A stretch of DNA of 64,000 nucleotides. Origin: Streptosporangium becharense. GTDB taxonomy: Bacteria > Actinomycetota > Actinomycetes > Streptosporangiales > Streptosporangiaceae. Of this stretch, positions 32,620 to 42,939 are shown one piece after another (within the stretch, counting starts at the first letter, position 1; every line of letters begins with the position of its first letter). Both the position numbers and the translations under genes were made by a program. The notes under the pieces were generated by a model. The model was given only the letters and a program-made list of their open reading frames with translations, did no database searches and was not told the origin of the DNA. The stretch is taken from the NCBI RefSeq assembly GCF_014204985.1, contig NZ_JACHMP010000001.1, positions 3,968,001 through 4,032,000 of the forward strand, written 5' to 3'.

Positions 32620-34887
32620 ATGAGTCTTGCGCTGTACCGCAAGTACCGGCCCGGGACCTTCGCCGAGGTCAAGGGGCAGGAGCACGTCACCGAGCCGCTG
32701 CGTCAGGCGCTCCGCAGCGGGCGCATCAACCACGCCTACCTCTTCAGCGGCCCCCGGGGATGCGGCAAGACCTCCAGCGCCCGGATCCTCGCCCGCTCGC
32801 TGAACTGTGAGAAGGGCCCGACCCCCGACCCGTGCGGGGAGTGCGAGTCGTGCGTGGCGCTGGCCCCCACCGGCCCCGGCCACCTCGATGTCATCGAGAT
32901 CGACGCGGCCTCGCACGGTGGCGTGGACGACGCCCGCGACCTGCGGGAGCGGGCCTTCTTCGCTCCTGTGTCGTCACGCTTCAAGATCTACATCATCGAC
33001 GAGGCGCACATGGTGACCCGCGAGGGTTTCAATGCGCTGCTCAAGCTCGTCGAAGAACCGCCGCCGCACCTGAAGTTCGTCTTCGCGACCACCGAGCCCG
33101 AGAAGGTCATCGGGACGATCAAGTCCCGCACCCACCACTACCCCTTCAGGCTGATCCCGCCCGCCGCGCTGCGCACCCTCATGGAGGAGATCCTCACCTC
33201 CGAGAACGTCCCGTTCGAGCCCGCCGCGCTCCCATTGGTGGTCCGGGCGGGCGCGGGTTCGGCCCGCGACTCCCTGTCGATCCTCGACCAGCTGTTCGCC
33301 GGTTCCGACGAGGCGGGGATCACATACGCCCGCGCGGTCTCCCTGCTCGGTTACACCGACGGCGACCTGATCGACGAGATGGTCTCCGCTTTCGCGGGCC
33401 GTGACGGCGCGCGGGTGTTCGAGGCGGTGAACCGGGTCGTGGAGGGCGGCCACGACCCCCGCCGGTTCGCGATGGACCTGCTGGAGCGCTTCCGTGACCT
33501 GGTGATCCTCGCCAACGTGCCGGAGGCGGCCACCAGTGGGCTGCTCGACCGGCCGGGTGACGAGCTGGAGCGGCTGCAGGCCCAGGCCGCCTCGATGGGC
33601 CCGGCGGAGCTGACCCGCACCGCGGAGATCCTCAACGCGGGTCTCACCGAGATGCGCGGTGCGGCCTCGCCCCGGCTGTTGCTGGAGCTGATGTGCGCCA
33701 GGATCCTCCTGCCGGGCGCCGCCCAGGGTGAGACGGCCCTGCTGACTCGTTTGGAGCGGCTGGAGCGGAGCGGCCCCGCGACGGTCCCCATGGCGGCGGC
33801 TCCGACGGCCCACCTCGTGCCCGCTCCGGCGACCCACCCCGTGCCTGTCCTTTCGGTCTCCTCGCCGGTGCACGGCACCGGCGTCCACGGGGCCCCCACC
33901 GCCGCGTCGGCCGCCGCCTCTCCGGCTGTCCCCGCGCCGCCCGTCGTGCCGACGGCTCACGCGGCACCGCAGCCCCCGGCCGGGCCCGCCGCGGCGTCCG
34001 GGGCCGGTGCGGCCCCCGCCGGAGACGACGACTGGCCCACCCCGGCCAGGCTCGGCGCGCGGACCGCGCCACCGCAGCCCCCGGCGCCCGCGGGGCAGAC
34101 TCCGTCCGCGGACTCCTCCCCGGCCGCCTCGGGGCCGGGCGGCGAGAGCCCCCCCGGGACGGCGATCGCGCTCGTACGGCAGGCATGGCCGCAGGTGCTC
34201 GCCACGCTGAAGCAACGCAGCATGTTCGTGTGGGCCACCGTCAACACCAACGCGCAGGTCGTCGGAGTCGAGGGCAACATCGTCACCCTCGGCTTCACCC
34301 AGCCAGGCGCGATGAAGAACTTCACCGGCGGCGGCAAGGAGGTGGTGGTGGCGGCGGTGCTCCAGGACGTCCTGGGCGGCACCTGGAAGGTCGAGGCCGT
34401 CGTCGGCAACGGCCCCGCCCCGTCGGGCGGCGGCCGTGCCCCGGCCGTGCCCGCGCGACCGCCGGCCCCTCAGCACCAGGCCGCGCCTCAGGGCCAGGCC
34501 GCCGCACCTCAGAGTCCGGTCGCCGCGCCGCAGCGTCAGCCCGAGTCCGCCCCCACCCCTGCCCGCACGGCTCCTCCCGCCACGGACGAATCCTGGCCGG
34601 ACGCCCCGCTGCCGGACGACCCGGGGGTGCCTCCCTCACCCAGCCCCGGCCTGGCCGCTGCCCGCTCGGCCGCCAGGGCGGCGGCCCAGACGGGGCCCAG
34701 GGCCGCGGTCAAGATCGGCGCCAAGGCAGCCTGGCCCGACGCGGTGCCCGGCCGCGGCGCCGTACCCGACGCGGACGAGGTCGACCCGCTGAACGACGCG
34801 GACGCCGACGTCGACGCGCTCACCGGCATGGCCCTCATCCAGCGGGAGCTGGGCGGTCAGATCATCGGTGAGATCGACCACACCTGA
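32620..34887 (+). CDS. dnaX: DNA polymerase III gamma/tau subunit
   Basis: Clamp-loader ATPase. ATG at 32620 encodes MSLALYRKYRPGTFAEVKGQ. AAA+ motifs: Walker A GPRGCGKTS (44-52), zinc-finger Cys in NCEKGPTPDPCGECESC, Walker B IYIIDEAHMV, and the SRC-type sensor region. 755 residues; residues about 390-470 and 570-700 are Pro/Ala/Gln-rich linkers around a small folded region (about 475-565) with QAWPQVLATLKQRSMFVWAT. No obvious slippery sequence for making a short gamma form was noticed. Confidence 0.95.
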   Translation: MSLALYRKYRPGTFAEVKGQEHVTEPLRQALRSGRINHAYLFSGPRGCGKTSSARILARSLNCEKGPTPDPCGECESCVALAPTGPGHLDVIEIDAASHGGVDDARDLRERAFFAPVSSRFKIYIIDEAHMVTREGFNALLKLVEEPPPHLKFVFATTEPEKVIGTIKSRTHHYPFRLIPPAALRTLMEEILTSENVPFEPAALPLVVRAGAGSARDSLSILDQLFAGSDEAGITYARAVSLLGYTDGDLIDEMVSAFAGRDGARVFEAVNRVVEGGHDPRRFAMDLLERFRDLVILANVPEAATSGLLDRPGDELERLQAQAASMGPAELTRTAEILNAGLTEMRGAASPRLLLELMCARILLPGAAQGETALLTRLERLERSGPATVPMAAAPTAHLVPAPATHPVPVLSVSSPVHGTGVHGAPTAASAAASPAVPAPPVVPTAHAAPQPPAGPAAASGAGAAPAGDDDWPTPARLGARTAPPQPPAPAGQTPSADSSPAASGPGGESPPGTAIALVRQAWPQVLATLKQRSMFVWATVNTNAQVVGVEGNIVTLGFTQPGAMKNFTGGGKEVVVAAVLQDVLGGTWKVEAVVGNGPAPSGGGRAPAVPARPPAPQHQAAPQGQAAAPQSPVAAPQRQPESAPTPARTAPPATDESWPDAPLPDDPGVPPSPSPGLAAARSAARAAAQTGPRAAVKIGAKAAWPDAVPGRGAVPDADEVDPLNDADADVDALTGMALIQRELGGQIIGEIDHT

Positions 34888-34914
34888 CGGCCGGTCGGTG
34901 GCGGGCGGCCCGGT

Positions 34915-36534
34915 CTATGAAAGACCGATTCCGGCGAGACGGACCCGGGCCGCCACGGCACGGTGGTCGTGGCGGGGCAGGGTGGCGACCAGGCGCTCCA
35001 GGATCTGGATGTCGTCCCTGCCGTGCTCGGTCTCGGCGTAGGTCCACAGGTCGTCCGGTCCGCCCTGGAGCAGGAGCCGGGCCCGGACCTGCCCCTCCAG
35101 TTCCTCGCGTTCGCGGCGCAACGTCGGAGCCTCGGAGCGGGGCAGCAGGGGGCCGCCGTAGGCACGGGCGAGCGGCGCGACCTCGTCGCCGGCGAGTAAC
35201 CGCTTGAGCTCCAGGAAGTCGGCTTTCACCGTGCAGGCCAGGCGATACGGCTTGGCGGCGACGGTGCGGCCCAGCCGGGTGCGAAGACGGTGGATCTCGG
35301 CGCGGACGGTCACCGGGTTGCCCGCGTCCCCGTAGAGGTGGAAGGAGAGCTGGTCGGCGGTCATCCCCTGGGGGATGAGGGCCAGCAGCGTGAGGATCTC
35401 GGCGTGGCGGAGGGAGAGCGCCAGGCGCATCCCGTCGAGGTCGATGGAGGGGTGTTCGGCGCCGAGGAAGGACAGTGAGAGCACGGGGGTGCGTTCCCCG
35501 GGAGAGGGCGGACCGGACGCCGGCCTGGGGAGCCGGAGCAGGAAGCCGTCGCCCAGCGCGTCCAGGAAGGCGGTGCGCCCGTCGGGCAGGGTCACCCGGT
35601 CGCCGCTGTCCGGCAGGCGGACACGGCGCCCCAGCCGGGGCACGTCGCCGGCGATGATCCGGCCGGTGGGCGTGACCAGCACCCCGGGCTCGCCGCGCAG
35701 CGCGCGCAGCCGGCTCTCGTGGCGGCTCCTGAGCCGCTCGTCGCGTTCGAGCATACGCAGTGTGAGGTGGCTCTCGGCCAGGCGGGCGGTGGTCGCGACG
35801 AGGGCGACGGTCGCCGGGTGCAGGGTGTCGGAGGTGCCGCTGATGTCGACGCAGCCCAGCAGGTCACCGCTGTCGGGATCGACGACGGGTGCCGCGGAGC
35901 AGGACCAGACGCGCAGCGCCTTGACCAGGTGTTCGGCGGAGAAGACGTGCACTGGGCGGCGGGTCGCGAGCGCGGTGCCCATGCCGTTGGTCCCGATGGC
36001 CTCCTCGCTCCACAGGAAGCCGTCGGCCAGCCCGACCTGGTCGGCCCGTTCCATCGTCCGGGGGGCGCCGTCGCGCCACAGCACCCTGCCCCGGGCGTCG
36101 GCGACCAGGAGGATCTGGTCGCTGCGGCTCACGGTCTCCAGGAGTGTCCCGGTGATGAGGGGCAGCAACGCGCCCATCGGATGGGCCGCGCGGATCTCAC
36201 GGATGTCCTCGGCCCCGGGGGCGGGAGGGGCGGAGCCGGTCTCGGGGTCGATGCCGGCGTCCAGCGAACGCCGCCATGAGGCGGAGATGAGACCCCGCGG
36301 GACATCACCCACCCGACACTCCCCGGTGACCGTGCTCTCGTGGCTCTCGTGGCCTTCGTGCAGGTGGTGTAGCCGCACCGAGTAGGCCTCCAGATCGGGG
36401 AGCGCGAGGCCGCTCAGGTGACCGTTGCCCACATACCCCCCCGAAAACGAGCCGATGGCCGAAGCATCCGGGGTCACGGTCCGTGCCCGCAACCCGTTCG
36501 CCCAAAGAGGGTGTGCGAAGGGTGAGTGAATCAT
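34915..36534 (-). CDS. GAF-domain transcriptional regulator (AcoR-like sensor, no AAA+ domain)
   Basis: About 539 residues from ATG 36534; a start further in is possible since the recognisable part begins at [16 protein letters not shown] (residue about 81). The GAF domain with [15 protein letters not shown] and [20 protein letters not shown] resembles AcoR-type sensors. Instead of a sigma-54 AAA+ domain, the C-terminal half has a winged-helix-like segment, [20 protein letters not shown] then [14 protein letters not shown]. Such proteins are usually activators of alcohol/aldehyde metabolism genes; none lie nearby. Confidence 0.85.
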   Translation of the reverse strand: MIHSPFAHPLWANGLRARTVTPDASAIGSFSGGYVGNGHLSGLALPDLEAYSVRLHHLHEGHESHESTVTGECRVGDVPRGLISASWRRSLDAGIDPETGSAPPAPGAEDIREIRAAHPMGALLPLITGTLLETVSRSDQILLVADARGRVLWRDGAPRTMERADQVGLADGFLWSEEAIGTNGMGTALATRRPVHVFSAEHLVKALRVWSCSAAPVVDPDSGDLLGCVDISGTSDTLHPATVALVATTARLAESHLTLRMLERDERLRSRHESRLRALRGEPGVLVTPTGRIIAGDVPRLGRRVRLPDSGDRVTLPDGRTAFLDALGDGFLLRLPRPASGPPSPGERTPVLSLSFLGAEHPSIDLDGMRLALSLRHAEILTLLALIPQGMTADQLSFHLYGDAGNPVTVRAEIHRLRTRLGRTVAAKPYRLACTVKADFLELKRLLAGDEVAPLARAYGGPLLPRSEAPTLRREREELEGQVRARLLLQGGPDDLWTYAETEHGRDDIQILERLVATLPRHDHRAVAARVRLAGIGLS

Positions 36535-36757
36535 CGCAACGTGTGTGCAACGTATGGTGGGCTACTTTTCGATCACACGGCACCGTGTGCGGCCGCTCCG
36601 GTGCGTGTCCTGTCGGGTCCCGGGCGTCTGGAGGGGGGCCGGGACCCGACGAGGTTTAATCCTCGTCCCCGGGGAACACATGTCCGCTCAGTGCAACACC
36701 CGGCTCGGACCCCGTAGGCTCGTGACGACTGACGTCACGGACGAGGAGCACACGACG

Positions 36758-37111
36758 GTGAACCCAGGGGATGTCAACCTGCAGCAGCTGCTGGAGCAGG
36801 CACAGCTCATGCAGCAGCAGCTTGTCAGCGCCCAGCAAGAGTTGAACGACGCGGAAGTCCAGGGGTCCGCGGGCGGCGGCCTCGTGGTGGCCACGGTCAA
36901 CGGCGGCGGCGAGCTGCTCGAACTCAAGATCAGTCCTGAGGCCATCGATCCCGGTGACCCCCAGGAAACAGCCGACACCATCGCGGATCTGGTCATCGCG
37001 GCCATCCGTGACGCCGTGCGCGCGGCTTCGGACCTCCAGCAGGAGAAACTCGGGCCGCTCGCCCAGGGGCTGGGCGGCGGGGGCGGGCTCGGCCAGCTGC
37101 CCGGGTTCTAG
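36758..37111 (+). CDS. YbaB/EbfC-family nucleoid-associated protein
   Basis: Small dimeric DNA-binding protein typically encoded between dnaX and recR. 117 residues from GTG 36758 (RBS GAGGAG): helical [20 protein letters not shown], then [20 protein letters not shown] and a Gly-rich tail [12 protein letters not shown]. Three nucleotides separate it from recR, so the pair is an operon. Confidence 0.92.
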   Translation: MNPGDVNLQQLLEQAQLMQQQLVSAQQELNDAEVQGSAGGGLVVATVNGGGELLELKISPEAIDPGDPQETADTIADLVIAAIRDAVRAASDLQQEKLGPLAQGLGGGGGLGQLPGF

Positions 37112-37114
37112 GCC

Positions 37115-37714
37115 ATGTACGAAGGGGTCGTCCAGAACCTGATCGACGAGCTGGGCATGCTCCCGGGCGTCGGTCCCAAGAGCGCGCAGCGCATCGCGTT
37201 CCACCTGCTGGCCGCGGATCCGGGTGACGTGAAACGGCTGGCGCACGCTCTTCTGGAGGTCAAGGAGCGGGTCCGCTTCTGCCGGGTGTGCGGCAACGTG
37301 GCCGCCGAGGAGGAGTGCCGGATCTGCCGTGACACCCGGCGCGATCCCCACGTGATCTGTGTGGTCGAGGAGCCGAAGGACGTCGTCGCCATCGAGAAGA
37401 CCCGGGAGTTCCGCGGCCGGTATCACGTGCTCGGCGGAGCGATCAGTCCGATCGACGGCGTCGGCCCCGACGACCTGCGCATCCGCGAGCTCATGACCCG
37501 CCTGGCGGACGGCCGGGTGACCGAGCTGATCCTCGCGACCGACCCCAACCTGGAGGGGGAGGCGACGGCGACCTATCTCGCCCGTCTGGTGAAGCCGATG
37601 GGTCTGAAAGTCACACGACTGGCCAGCGGTCTGCCGGTAGGCGGTGACCTCGAATACGCCGACGAGGTCACCCTGGGCCGCGCGTTCGAAGGAAGGAGGC
37701 TCCTCGATGTCTGA
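37115..37714 (+). CDS. recR: Recombination mediator protein RecR
   Basis: Works with RecF/RecO to load RecA at gaps. 199 residues: N-terminal helix-hairpin-helix ([20 protein letters not shown]), zinc finger [16 protein letters not shown], Toprim domain [17 protein letters not shown] with [15 protein letters not shown], and a C-terminal Walker-B-like tail [20 protein letters not shown]. All standard features are present. Confidence 0.97.
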   Translation: MYEGVVQNLIDELGMLPGVGPKSAQRIAFHLLAADPGDVKRLAHALLEVKERVRFCRVCGNVAAEEECRICRDTRRDPHVICVVEEPKDVVAIEKTREFRGRYHVLGGAISPIDGVGPDDLRIRELMTRLADGRVTELILATDPNLEGEATATYLARLVKPMGLKVTRLASGLPVGGDLEYADEVTLGRAFEGRRLLDV

Positions 37715-38240
37715 CGACGCCTGGGGCGCCCTAGCACAGCGGGTGGCGGAGCACGCCGAGAACTACATCGACGGCCTGACCCGTCTGGCGGGCGGCGAGG
37801 GCGGTGACGCCATCCTGCCGCTGTTGCTGGTGGAGGTGGCGCAGGTCAGCTCCGCCGGCGCGCAGCTGGGCGCCAGCCGGGACGTGATCCTGTCGGGCAA
37901 CTGGGAGCCGCATCTGGGCGAGGACCCCGACGTCGACGTCGTCCGCACGGCCCTCGCCGAGCGGTTGAAGCCGGTCGACGACTACGCGGAGGTGTTCGAC
38001 CCGTACAAGGACACCGGCGTGACGCCCTACCGGCTGTCGGACGACCTGACGGCGGTGGCGGCCGACCTGTTGCACGGCCTGCGGCACTACAAGGCGGGCC
38101 GTCCGCTGGAGGCGCTGTGGTGGTGGCAGTACTCCTACTTCAACACCTGGGGCAACCACGCCGGGGCGGCGCTGAGGGCACTTCAGGCGCTTGTCGCCCA
38201 TACGCGTCTTGACGTGGCTGAAGAGCGCACAACCGTGTGA
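37707..38240 (+). CDS. DUF5063-family protein
   Basis: 177 residues; ATG at 37707 overlaps the recR end by 8 bp, with AAGGAGG just before. All-helical N-terminus ([20 protein letters not shown]), then [40 protein letters not shown] and [20 protein letters not shown]. The family is regularly found behind recR in actinobacteria, role unknown. Confidence 0.9.
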   Translation: MSDDAWGALAQRVAEHAENYIDGLTRLAGGEGGDAILPLLLVEVAQVSSAGAQLGASRDVILSGNWEPHLGEDPDVDVVRTALAERLKPVDDYAEVFDPYKDTGVTPYRLSDDLTAVAADLLHGLRHYKAGRPLEALWWWQYSYFNTWGNHAGAALRALQALVAHTRLDVAEERTTV

Positions 38241-38241
38241 T

Positions 38242-38277
38242 TGTCCACATGCTGGGCGAAAGCAGAAGAGCCCAGCT
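38242..38277 (+). promoter_or_regulatory. Consensus DnaA box and hairpin before lysC
   Basis: TTGTCCACA (38242-38250), the common Streptomyces DnaA-box sequence, is followed by a hairpin with arms GCTGGGC (38252-38258) and GCCCAGC (38271-38277). A possible lysC -10 TAGACT lies at about 38288. The hairpin may end the recR operon transcript; the box could be incidental. Confidence 0.5.
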
Positions 38278-38331
38278 AGGGCGCCAGTAGACTGAGAGCT
38301 CCACAGCCCTAGATTGCTTCGGAGACATCTC

Positions 38332-39606
38332 GTGGCGCTCGTTGTTCAGAAGTATGGTGGTTCGTCCGTCGCCGACGCGTCCTGCATCAAGCGGGTCGCG
38401 CAGCGGATCGTCGCGACGAAAAAAGCCGGCAACGACGTCGTGGTGATCGTCTCGGCGATGGGCGACACCACCGACGAGCTGCTGGACCTGGCCAAGCAGG
38501 TCTCGCCGCTCCCGCCGGGCCGCGAGCTCGACATGCTGCTCACCTCGGGTGAGCGCATCTCGATGGCGCTGCTGGCGATGGCGATCGCCAATCTGGGGCA
38601 GGAGGCGCGTTCGTTCACCGGTTCCCAGGCCGGCGTGATCACCGACTCCACGCACGGCCGCGCCCGCATCATCGATGTGACGCCCGGCCGGATCCGCGAG
38701 GCCCTCGACGGCGGCCAGATCGCGATCGTGGCCGGTTTCCAGGGCGTCTCCCAGGACACCAAGGACATCACCACGCTCGGCCGGGGTGGTTCCGACACGA
38801 CGGCCGTGGCGCTCGCCGCCGCGCTGGACGCCGACGTGTGCGAGATCTACACCGACGTGGACGGCGTCTTCACCGCCGACCCCCGCATCGTCCCGGCCGC
38901 CCGCAAGATCCCCAGGATCTCGTACGACGAGATGATGGAGATGGCGGCGTGCGGTGCGAAGATCCTGCACCTGCGGTGCGTCGAGTACGCTCGCCGCTTC
39001 AACCTGCCGATCCACGTCAGAAGCTCGTTCAGTACCAAGGAAGGCACGTGGGTCGTCTCCGACCCCGACAGTGAAGGAACAGAGATGGAGCAGCCGATCA
39101 TCTCCGGCGTCGCGCACGACCGGAGCGAGGCCAAGATCACCGTTGTCGGGGTCCCCGACAAGGTCGGCGAGGCTGCGACGATCTTCAAAACGCTGGCCGA
39201 CGCCGAAATCAACATCGACATGATCGTGCAGAACGTGTCGGCGGCGACGACCGGCCGGACGGACATCTCCTTCACGCTGCCCACGAGCGACGGCTCCACG
39301 GCACTCACCGCGCTGAAGAAGATCCAGGAGCGCATCGGCTTCGAGTCGCTGCTCTTCGACGACCAGATCGGCAAGGTCTCGCTGATCGGTGCGGGCATGC
39401 GCTCGCACCCCGGCGTCACCGCGACGTTCTTCGCCGCCCTCGCCGACGCGGGGGTGAACATCGAGATGATCTCCACCTCGGAGATCCGCATCTCGGTGAT
39501 CGTCGGGCAGGACGAGGTGGACACGGCGGTCAGCGCCGCCCACCGCGCGTTCGACCTCGACGCCGACCAGGTTGAAGCCGTGATCTACGGAGGTACCGGG
39601 CGATGA
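38332..39606 (+). CDS. lysC: Aspartate kinase, with internal start for the beta subunit
   Basis: First step of the aspartate family (Lys, Met, Thr, Ile). 424 residues from GTG 38332: kinase motifs [27 protein letters not shown], and [20 protein letters not shown]; two ACT domains from about residue 265 on bind feedback effectors. An internal ATG at 39085 with GAAGGA ten bases ahead begins [20 protein letters not shown], the start used for the separate beta subunit in related bacteria. Overlaps asd by 4 bp. Confidence 0.96.
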   Translation: MALVVQKYGGSSVADASCIKRVAQRIVATKKAGNDVVVIVSAMGDTTDELLDLAKQVSPLPPGRELDMLLTSGERISMALLAMAIANLGQEARSFTGSQAGVITDSTHGRARIIDVTPGRIREALDGGQIAIVAGFQGVSQDTKDITTLGRGGSDTTAVALAAALDADVCEIYTDVDGVFTADPRIVPAARKIPRISYDEMMEMAACGAKILHLRCVEYARRFNLPIHVRSSFSTKEGTWVVSDPDSEGTEMEQPIISGVAHDRSEAKITVVGVPDKVGEAATIFKTLADAEINIDMIVQNVSAATTGRTDISFTLPTSDGSTALTALKKIQERIGFESLLFDDQIGKVSLIGAGMRSHPGVTATFFAALADAGVNIEMISTSEIRISVIVGQDEVDTAVSAAHRAFDLDADQVEAVIYGGTGR

Positions 39607-40670
39607 GCCGCCGACCCACCCTTGCTCTGATCGGCGCGACCGGTGCCGTCGGCACCGTCATGCGCGACATCATCTCCACCCGGGAGAACGTCTACGGCGA
39701 CATCAAGCTCGTCGCCTCCGCCCGTTCCGCGGGCAAGGTCCTGCAGGTCCGCGGCGAGGACGTGGTCGTCCAGGAGTTGACCCCCGAGGTCTTCGACGGC
39801 GTCGACATCGCGATCTTCGACGTGCCGGACGAGGTCTCCGCGACCTGGGTGCCGATCGCCGCCGAGCGCGGCGCGGTCGTCATCGACAAGTCGGGCACCT
39901 TCCGGATGAACCCCGAGGTCCCGCTGGTCGTTCCGGAGGTCAACCCCGAGGCCGCGCGCGACCGGCCGCTGGGCATCATCTCCACCCCCAACTGCACCAC
40001 CCTGTCGATGATGGCCGCGATGGGAGCCCTGCACGAGGAGTACGGCCTGCGCGAACTGGTGGTCGCCTCCTACCAGGCGGTCTCCGGTGCGGGTGTGGCC
40101 GGTTCGGCCCGCCTGTACGACGAGGTCGAGGCCCTGGCCGGTGACCGGACGGTCGGGCAGACCGCCGGTGACGTGCGCAAGGCCCTGCAGAACAAGCTCG
40201 GAGACGGGGAGTCGCCCTTCCCGGCGCCGGTGGCGTTCAACGTCGTGCCGTGGGCGGGTTCGCTCAAGGACGGCGGCTGGGCCTCGGAGGAGATCAAGCT
40301 CCGCAACGAGTCGCGGAAGATCCTCGGGATCGACGACCTGAAGGTCTCGGCGACCTGCGTGCGGGTGCCGGTGATCACCACTCACTCGCTGGCCGTGCAC
40401 GCGACCTTCGAGCGGGAGATCACCGTCGCCGACGCCCACCGGATCCTGGAGGCCGCTCCGACCGTGGTCGTCATGGACGACCCGGCCAACGGCGTCTTCC
40501 CCACCCCGGCCGACGTCGTGGGCACCGACCCGACCTACGTGGGCCGGATCCGCCAGGCGCTCGACTTCCCGAACACCCTCGACCTGTTCGTCTGCGGCGA
40601 CAACCTGCGCAAGGGTGCCGCCCTGAACGCGGCGGAGATCGCCGAGCTGGTCGCGGCCGAGTTCGTGTAG
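39603..40670 (+). CDS. asd: Aspartate-semialdehyde dehydrogenase
   Basis: Second step of the aspartate pathway, NADPH-dependent reduction of aspartyl phosphate. 355 residues. Nucleotide-binding [18 protein letters not shown]; catalytic Cys131 in [13 protein letters not shown]; the active-site His is in [22 protein letters not shown] overlaps the lysC stop (ATGA), forming the lysC-asd operon. Confidence 0.96.
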   Translation: MSRRPTLALIGATGAVGTVMRDIISTRENVYGDIKLVASARSAGKVLQVRGEDVVVQELTPEVFDGVDIAIFDVPDEVSATWVPIAAERGAVVIDKSGTFRMNPEVPLVVPEVNPEAARDRPLGIISTPNCTTLSMMAAMGALHEEYGLRELVVASYQAVSGAGVAGSARLYDEVEALAGDRTVGQTAGDVRKALQNKLGDGESPFPAPVAFNVVPWAGSLKDGGWASEEIKLRNESRKILGIDDLKVSATCVRVPVITTHSLAVHATFEREITVADAHRILEAAPTVVVMDDPANGVFPTPADVVGTDPTYVGRIRQALDFPNTLDLFVCGDNLRKGAALNAAEIAELVAAEFV

Positions 40671-40719
40671 CCGCACGGCGACGGGCCGCGCGTCTCGCGC
40701 GGGACCCGTGCCGGCCTCG

Positions 40720-40752
40720 CCCGTACGGCGGCCTCCCACGCCGTCGTACGGG
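40720..40752 (+). terminator. Terminator after lysC-asd
   Basis: Arms CCCGTACGGCGGC (40720-40732) and GCCGTCGTACGGG (40740-40752) pair over 13 bp with one G-U, 7-nt loop. Between convergent asd and the secreted peptidase gene. Confidence 0.7.
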
Positions 40753-40812
40753 CCCTTCCGGTGGGCGGGCCGGACCCGCTCTCCAGCGGAGGGCGGGCCG
40801 GGGAACGGGGCC

Positions 40813-42030
40813 TCAGTGGAAGAGGATGTCCCAGTGGTCCGGTTCGCGGGCGTAGACGGTTCCGGAGGAGCCGTACAGACGGGCTCCGTCACCGCGTACG
40901 CCCTGTAGCGAGTTGTTCCGCCGGATGTAGCGATTGATGCATCGGTTGGGCTTGATATCCAGTTTGTAGCCCGCGTAGTGGCTGTAGGTTCCCGGCGCGT
41001 GGCCCACCTCGGTCCCGCCGGTGACGACGATCGGGCAGTCGCTCCGGCGTCTCAACGCGATGACACTGGCGACGGTGGTGCTTCGCACAGCCTCCAGCGA
41101 GGTGCAGGTCCGTATGTGGCGGTCGGCACAGCCGCCGGACGAGGTCCAGCGCAGGCCCGCCTTCCGCAGTCGTAGCGCCGCATCGGTGTGCTGAAGCCGG
41201 GCGGGCATGCCGCTCGCGGTCGTATGCGCCTTTCTGGTTTTCTGCGTTTTCTGTACTTTCTGCGTTTCCTGTGTCACCGCTGTTTCCCGCGACTTCTGGG
41301 GTGTCACCTCGGCCGGTGTTCCCGGCAGTTGCCGGGCTCCGGCCGCGGCGTCGAGCCCTGGCGCGCTCCGCCGTGGTGACAGGGCACGCGCGGGCCCGGC
41401 GGCCTGCGCGGTCGCGGGTGCCCGCTCCGTTTCGGGAACCCGCACGGTTCCGGTGACCTGTGTCGTCCCGGGGGCCGGTGCGGTTCCGGCGGGCGGTGCG
41501 GCCTGGGAAGCCGGTGCGGTTCCGGCGGCGTGGTCGGGCCCGGCGGCCTGCGCCGTTTCGCCGGTCCGTACGGAGCTCTGGGCATACGGGACCTGCCGGG
41601 GCTGGGCGGCCTGGCCGGTTCCGGCGGTCTGTGCGGTCCGGGGGGCGGCCACGGGCCCCTCGGCCGGTGCGAACCGCCGGGGAGTCCGCCGGACGGGCGT
41701 GATGTCGTGCGGACGCGCCACGGCTCGTCCGTCCGTGTTCCGCCCGGCGAGCGCGGCGCCCCGAGCACGTACGGAGCCGAGGCCCGCACCGTTCTCGCGG
41801 ATGCGCATGGAGCCGTGCGACCAGGCCGGGATGAGTGCCGGGCGTCGGGCCGGTGCCGGCCTCGCCGCCGGGCGGTTCACCGTTTCGCCGGTCCGCACCG
41901 CGCTTCGGCTCCCGCCGGACGCGGCGACCGCGGTGCCGTGCGTGGTCGATGCGATGAAAGATATCTGCAGAACGAGCAGCGCTCCGGTGGTGAACCGGGC
42001 AGCCCGCCATCTACAGGGACGTGTCCCCAT
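40813..42030 (-). CDS. Secreted protein with M15/LAS-like peptidase domain and long disordered linker
   Basis: 405 residues from ATG 42030 (RBS AAGG). Arg-rich N-terminus and signal helix (FTTGALLVLQISFIAS); then about 240 residues of Pro/Ala/Thr/Gly-rich low-complexity sequence, and a Lys/Gln-rich stretch (TQETQKVQKTQKTRKAHTT). The C-terminal about 120 residues contain CPIVVTGGTEVGHAPGTYSH, YAGYKLDIKPNRCIN and EPDHWDILFH: H-x6-D and a terminal DHWD resemble zinc ligands of D-Ala-D-Ala/LAS peptidases. Probably acts on cell wall; the assignment is motif-based. Confidence 0.7.
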   Translation of the reverse strand: MGTRPCRWRAARFTTGALLVLQISFIASTTHGTAVAASGGSRSAVRTGETVNRPAARPAPARRPALIPAWSHGSMRIRENGAGLGSVRARGAALAGRNTDGRAVARPHDITPVRRTPRRFAPAEGPVAAPRTAQTAGTGQAAQPRQVPYAQSSVRTGETAQAAGPDHAAGTAPASQAAPPAGTAPAPGTTQVTGTVRVPETERAPATAQAAGPARALSPRRSAPGLDAAAGARQLPGTPAEVTPQKSRETAVTQETQKVQKTQKTRKAHTTASGMPARLQHTDAALRLRKAGLRWTSSGGCADRHIRTCTSLEAVRSTTVASVIALRRRSDCPIVVTGGTEVGHAPGTYSHYAGYKLDIKPNRCINRYIRRNNSLQGVRGDGARLYGSSGTVYAREPDHWDILFH

Positions 42031-42174
42031 CTTGTATCCCTTGTCGCGGGAGCCCTTCCGCAGATGGATCAATCCCACGCCGGAACCCGGATGATCCCTA
42101 CTTAAGCGTGGATTTTGCCCCGTACTGGTGATCATCGTGCGGCTCGATGACCTAACAGGGGCAGGCGCCGTACA

Positions 42175-42858
42175 GTGACCAACGTGGCCGAGCCGACCCC
42201 GAGAACCCGTGGATCAGACAAGACCCGTGAGGTCATCGTGGAGACCGCCCTGCGGTTGTTCCGGGAGCGGGGGTACGAGGCGACCACGATGCGCGCCATC
42301 GCGGCCGAGGCCGGCGTGTCGGTGGGCAACGCCTACTACTACTTCTCCTCCAAGGAGATCCTGGTGCAGGCGTACTACGACCGTGCCCAGGCGGAGCACG
42401 AGGCCGCGTGCGGGAAACTGCTGGACACCGAGCGCCGGTTCGCGGTGCGGCTGGGCGGGGTGCTGCGGGAATGGGTGCGGGTATCCGAGCCGTACCACGG
42501 GTTCGCGGTCAAGTTCTTCAAGCACGCCGCCGAGCCGAGCAACCCGCTCAGCCCGTTCAGCGCCGAGTCGTCGCCCGCGCGGGACGCGGCGATCGAGCTC
42601 TACCGGCGGGTGGTGGAGGGATCCACCGACCACATCGACGCCGAGCTCAAGGCTGAGCTGCCCGAGTTGCTGTGGCTGATGTCGATGGGCGTGGTCCTGT
42701 TCTGGGTGCACGACACGTCGGAGGGGTGTCAGCGGACCTACCGCCTCATCGAGCTGACCGTGCCGCTGGTGGACCGCCTGGTCGGGCTCTCCCACCTCCC
42801 CGGGCTGCGCGGCGTCGCCCGTGACTTCATCGCGGGGATCCACGAACTTCGCGAGTGA
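42175..42858 (+). CDS. TetR-family transcriptional regulator
   Basis: 227 residues. N-terminal helix-turn-helix: IVETALRLFRERGYEATTMR, then IAAEAGVSVGNAYYYFSSKE. The ligand-binding half is helical with no recognisable ligand signature. Starts with GTG at 42175, divergent from the secreted peptidase gene across a 144-bp gap, which may hold its operator. Confidence 0.93.
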   Translation: MTNVAEPTPRTRGSDKTREVIVETALRLFRERGYEATTMRAIAAEAGVSVGNAYYYFSSKEILVQAYYDRAQAEHEAACGKLLDTERRFAVRLGGVLREWVRVSEPYHGFAVKFFKHAAEPSNPLSPFSAESSPARDAAIELYRRVVEGSTDHIDAELKAELPELLWLMSMGVVLFWVHDTSEGCQRTYRLIELTVPLVDRLVGLSHLPGLRGVARDFIAGIHELRE

Positions 42859-42939
42859 ATCCATGACGAACTCCGGAATTCAACGTATCGGAACGATTAC
42901 CCTGAGTAGTTGATTCGATGACGGATTCAAGGGAGTCTC

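Noticed and set aside
38241-38331. Lysine riboswitch before lysC
   Set aside because: The leader is under 100 nt and has only one simple hairpin, far too short for a lysine riboswitch.
42031-42174. c-di-AMP (ydaO-type) riboswitch before the secreted peptidase
   Set aside because: The gap is short and has none of the conserved junction sequence expected for that class.
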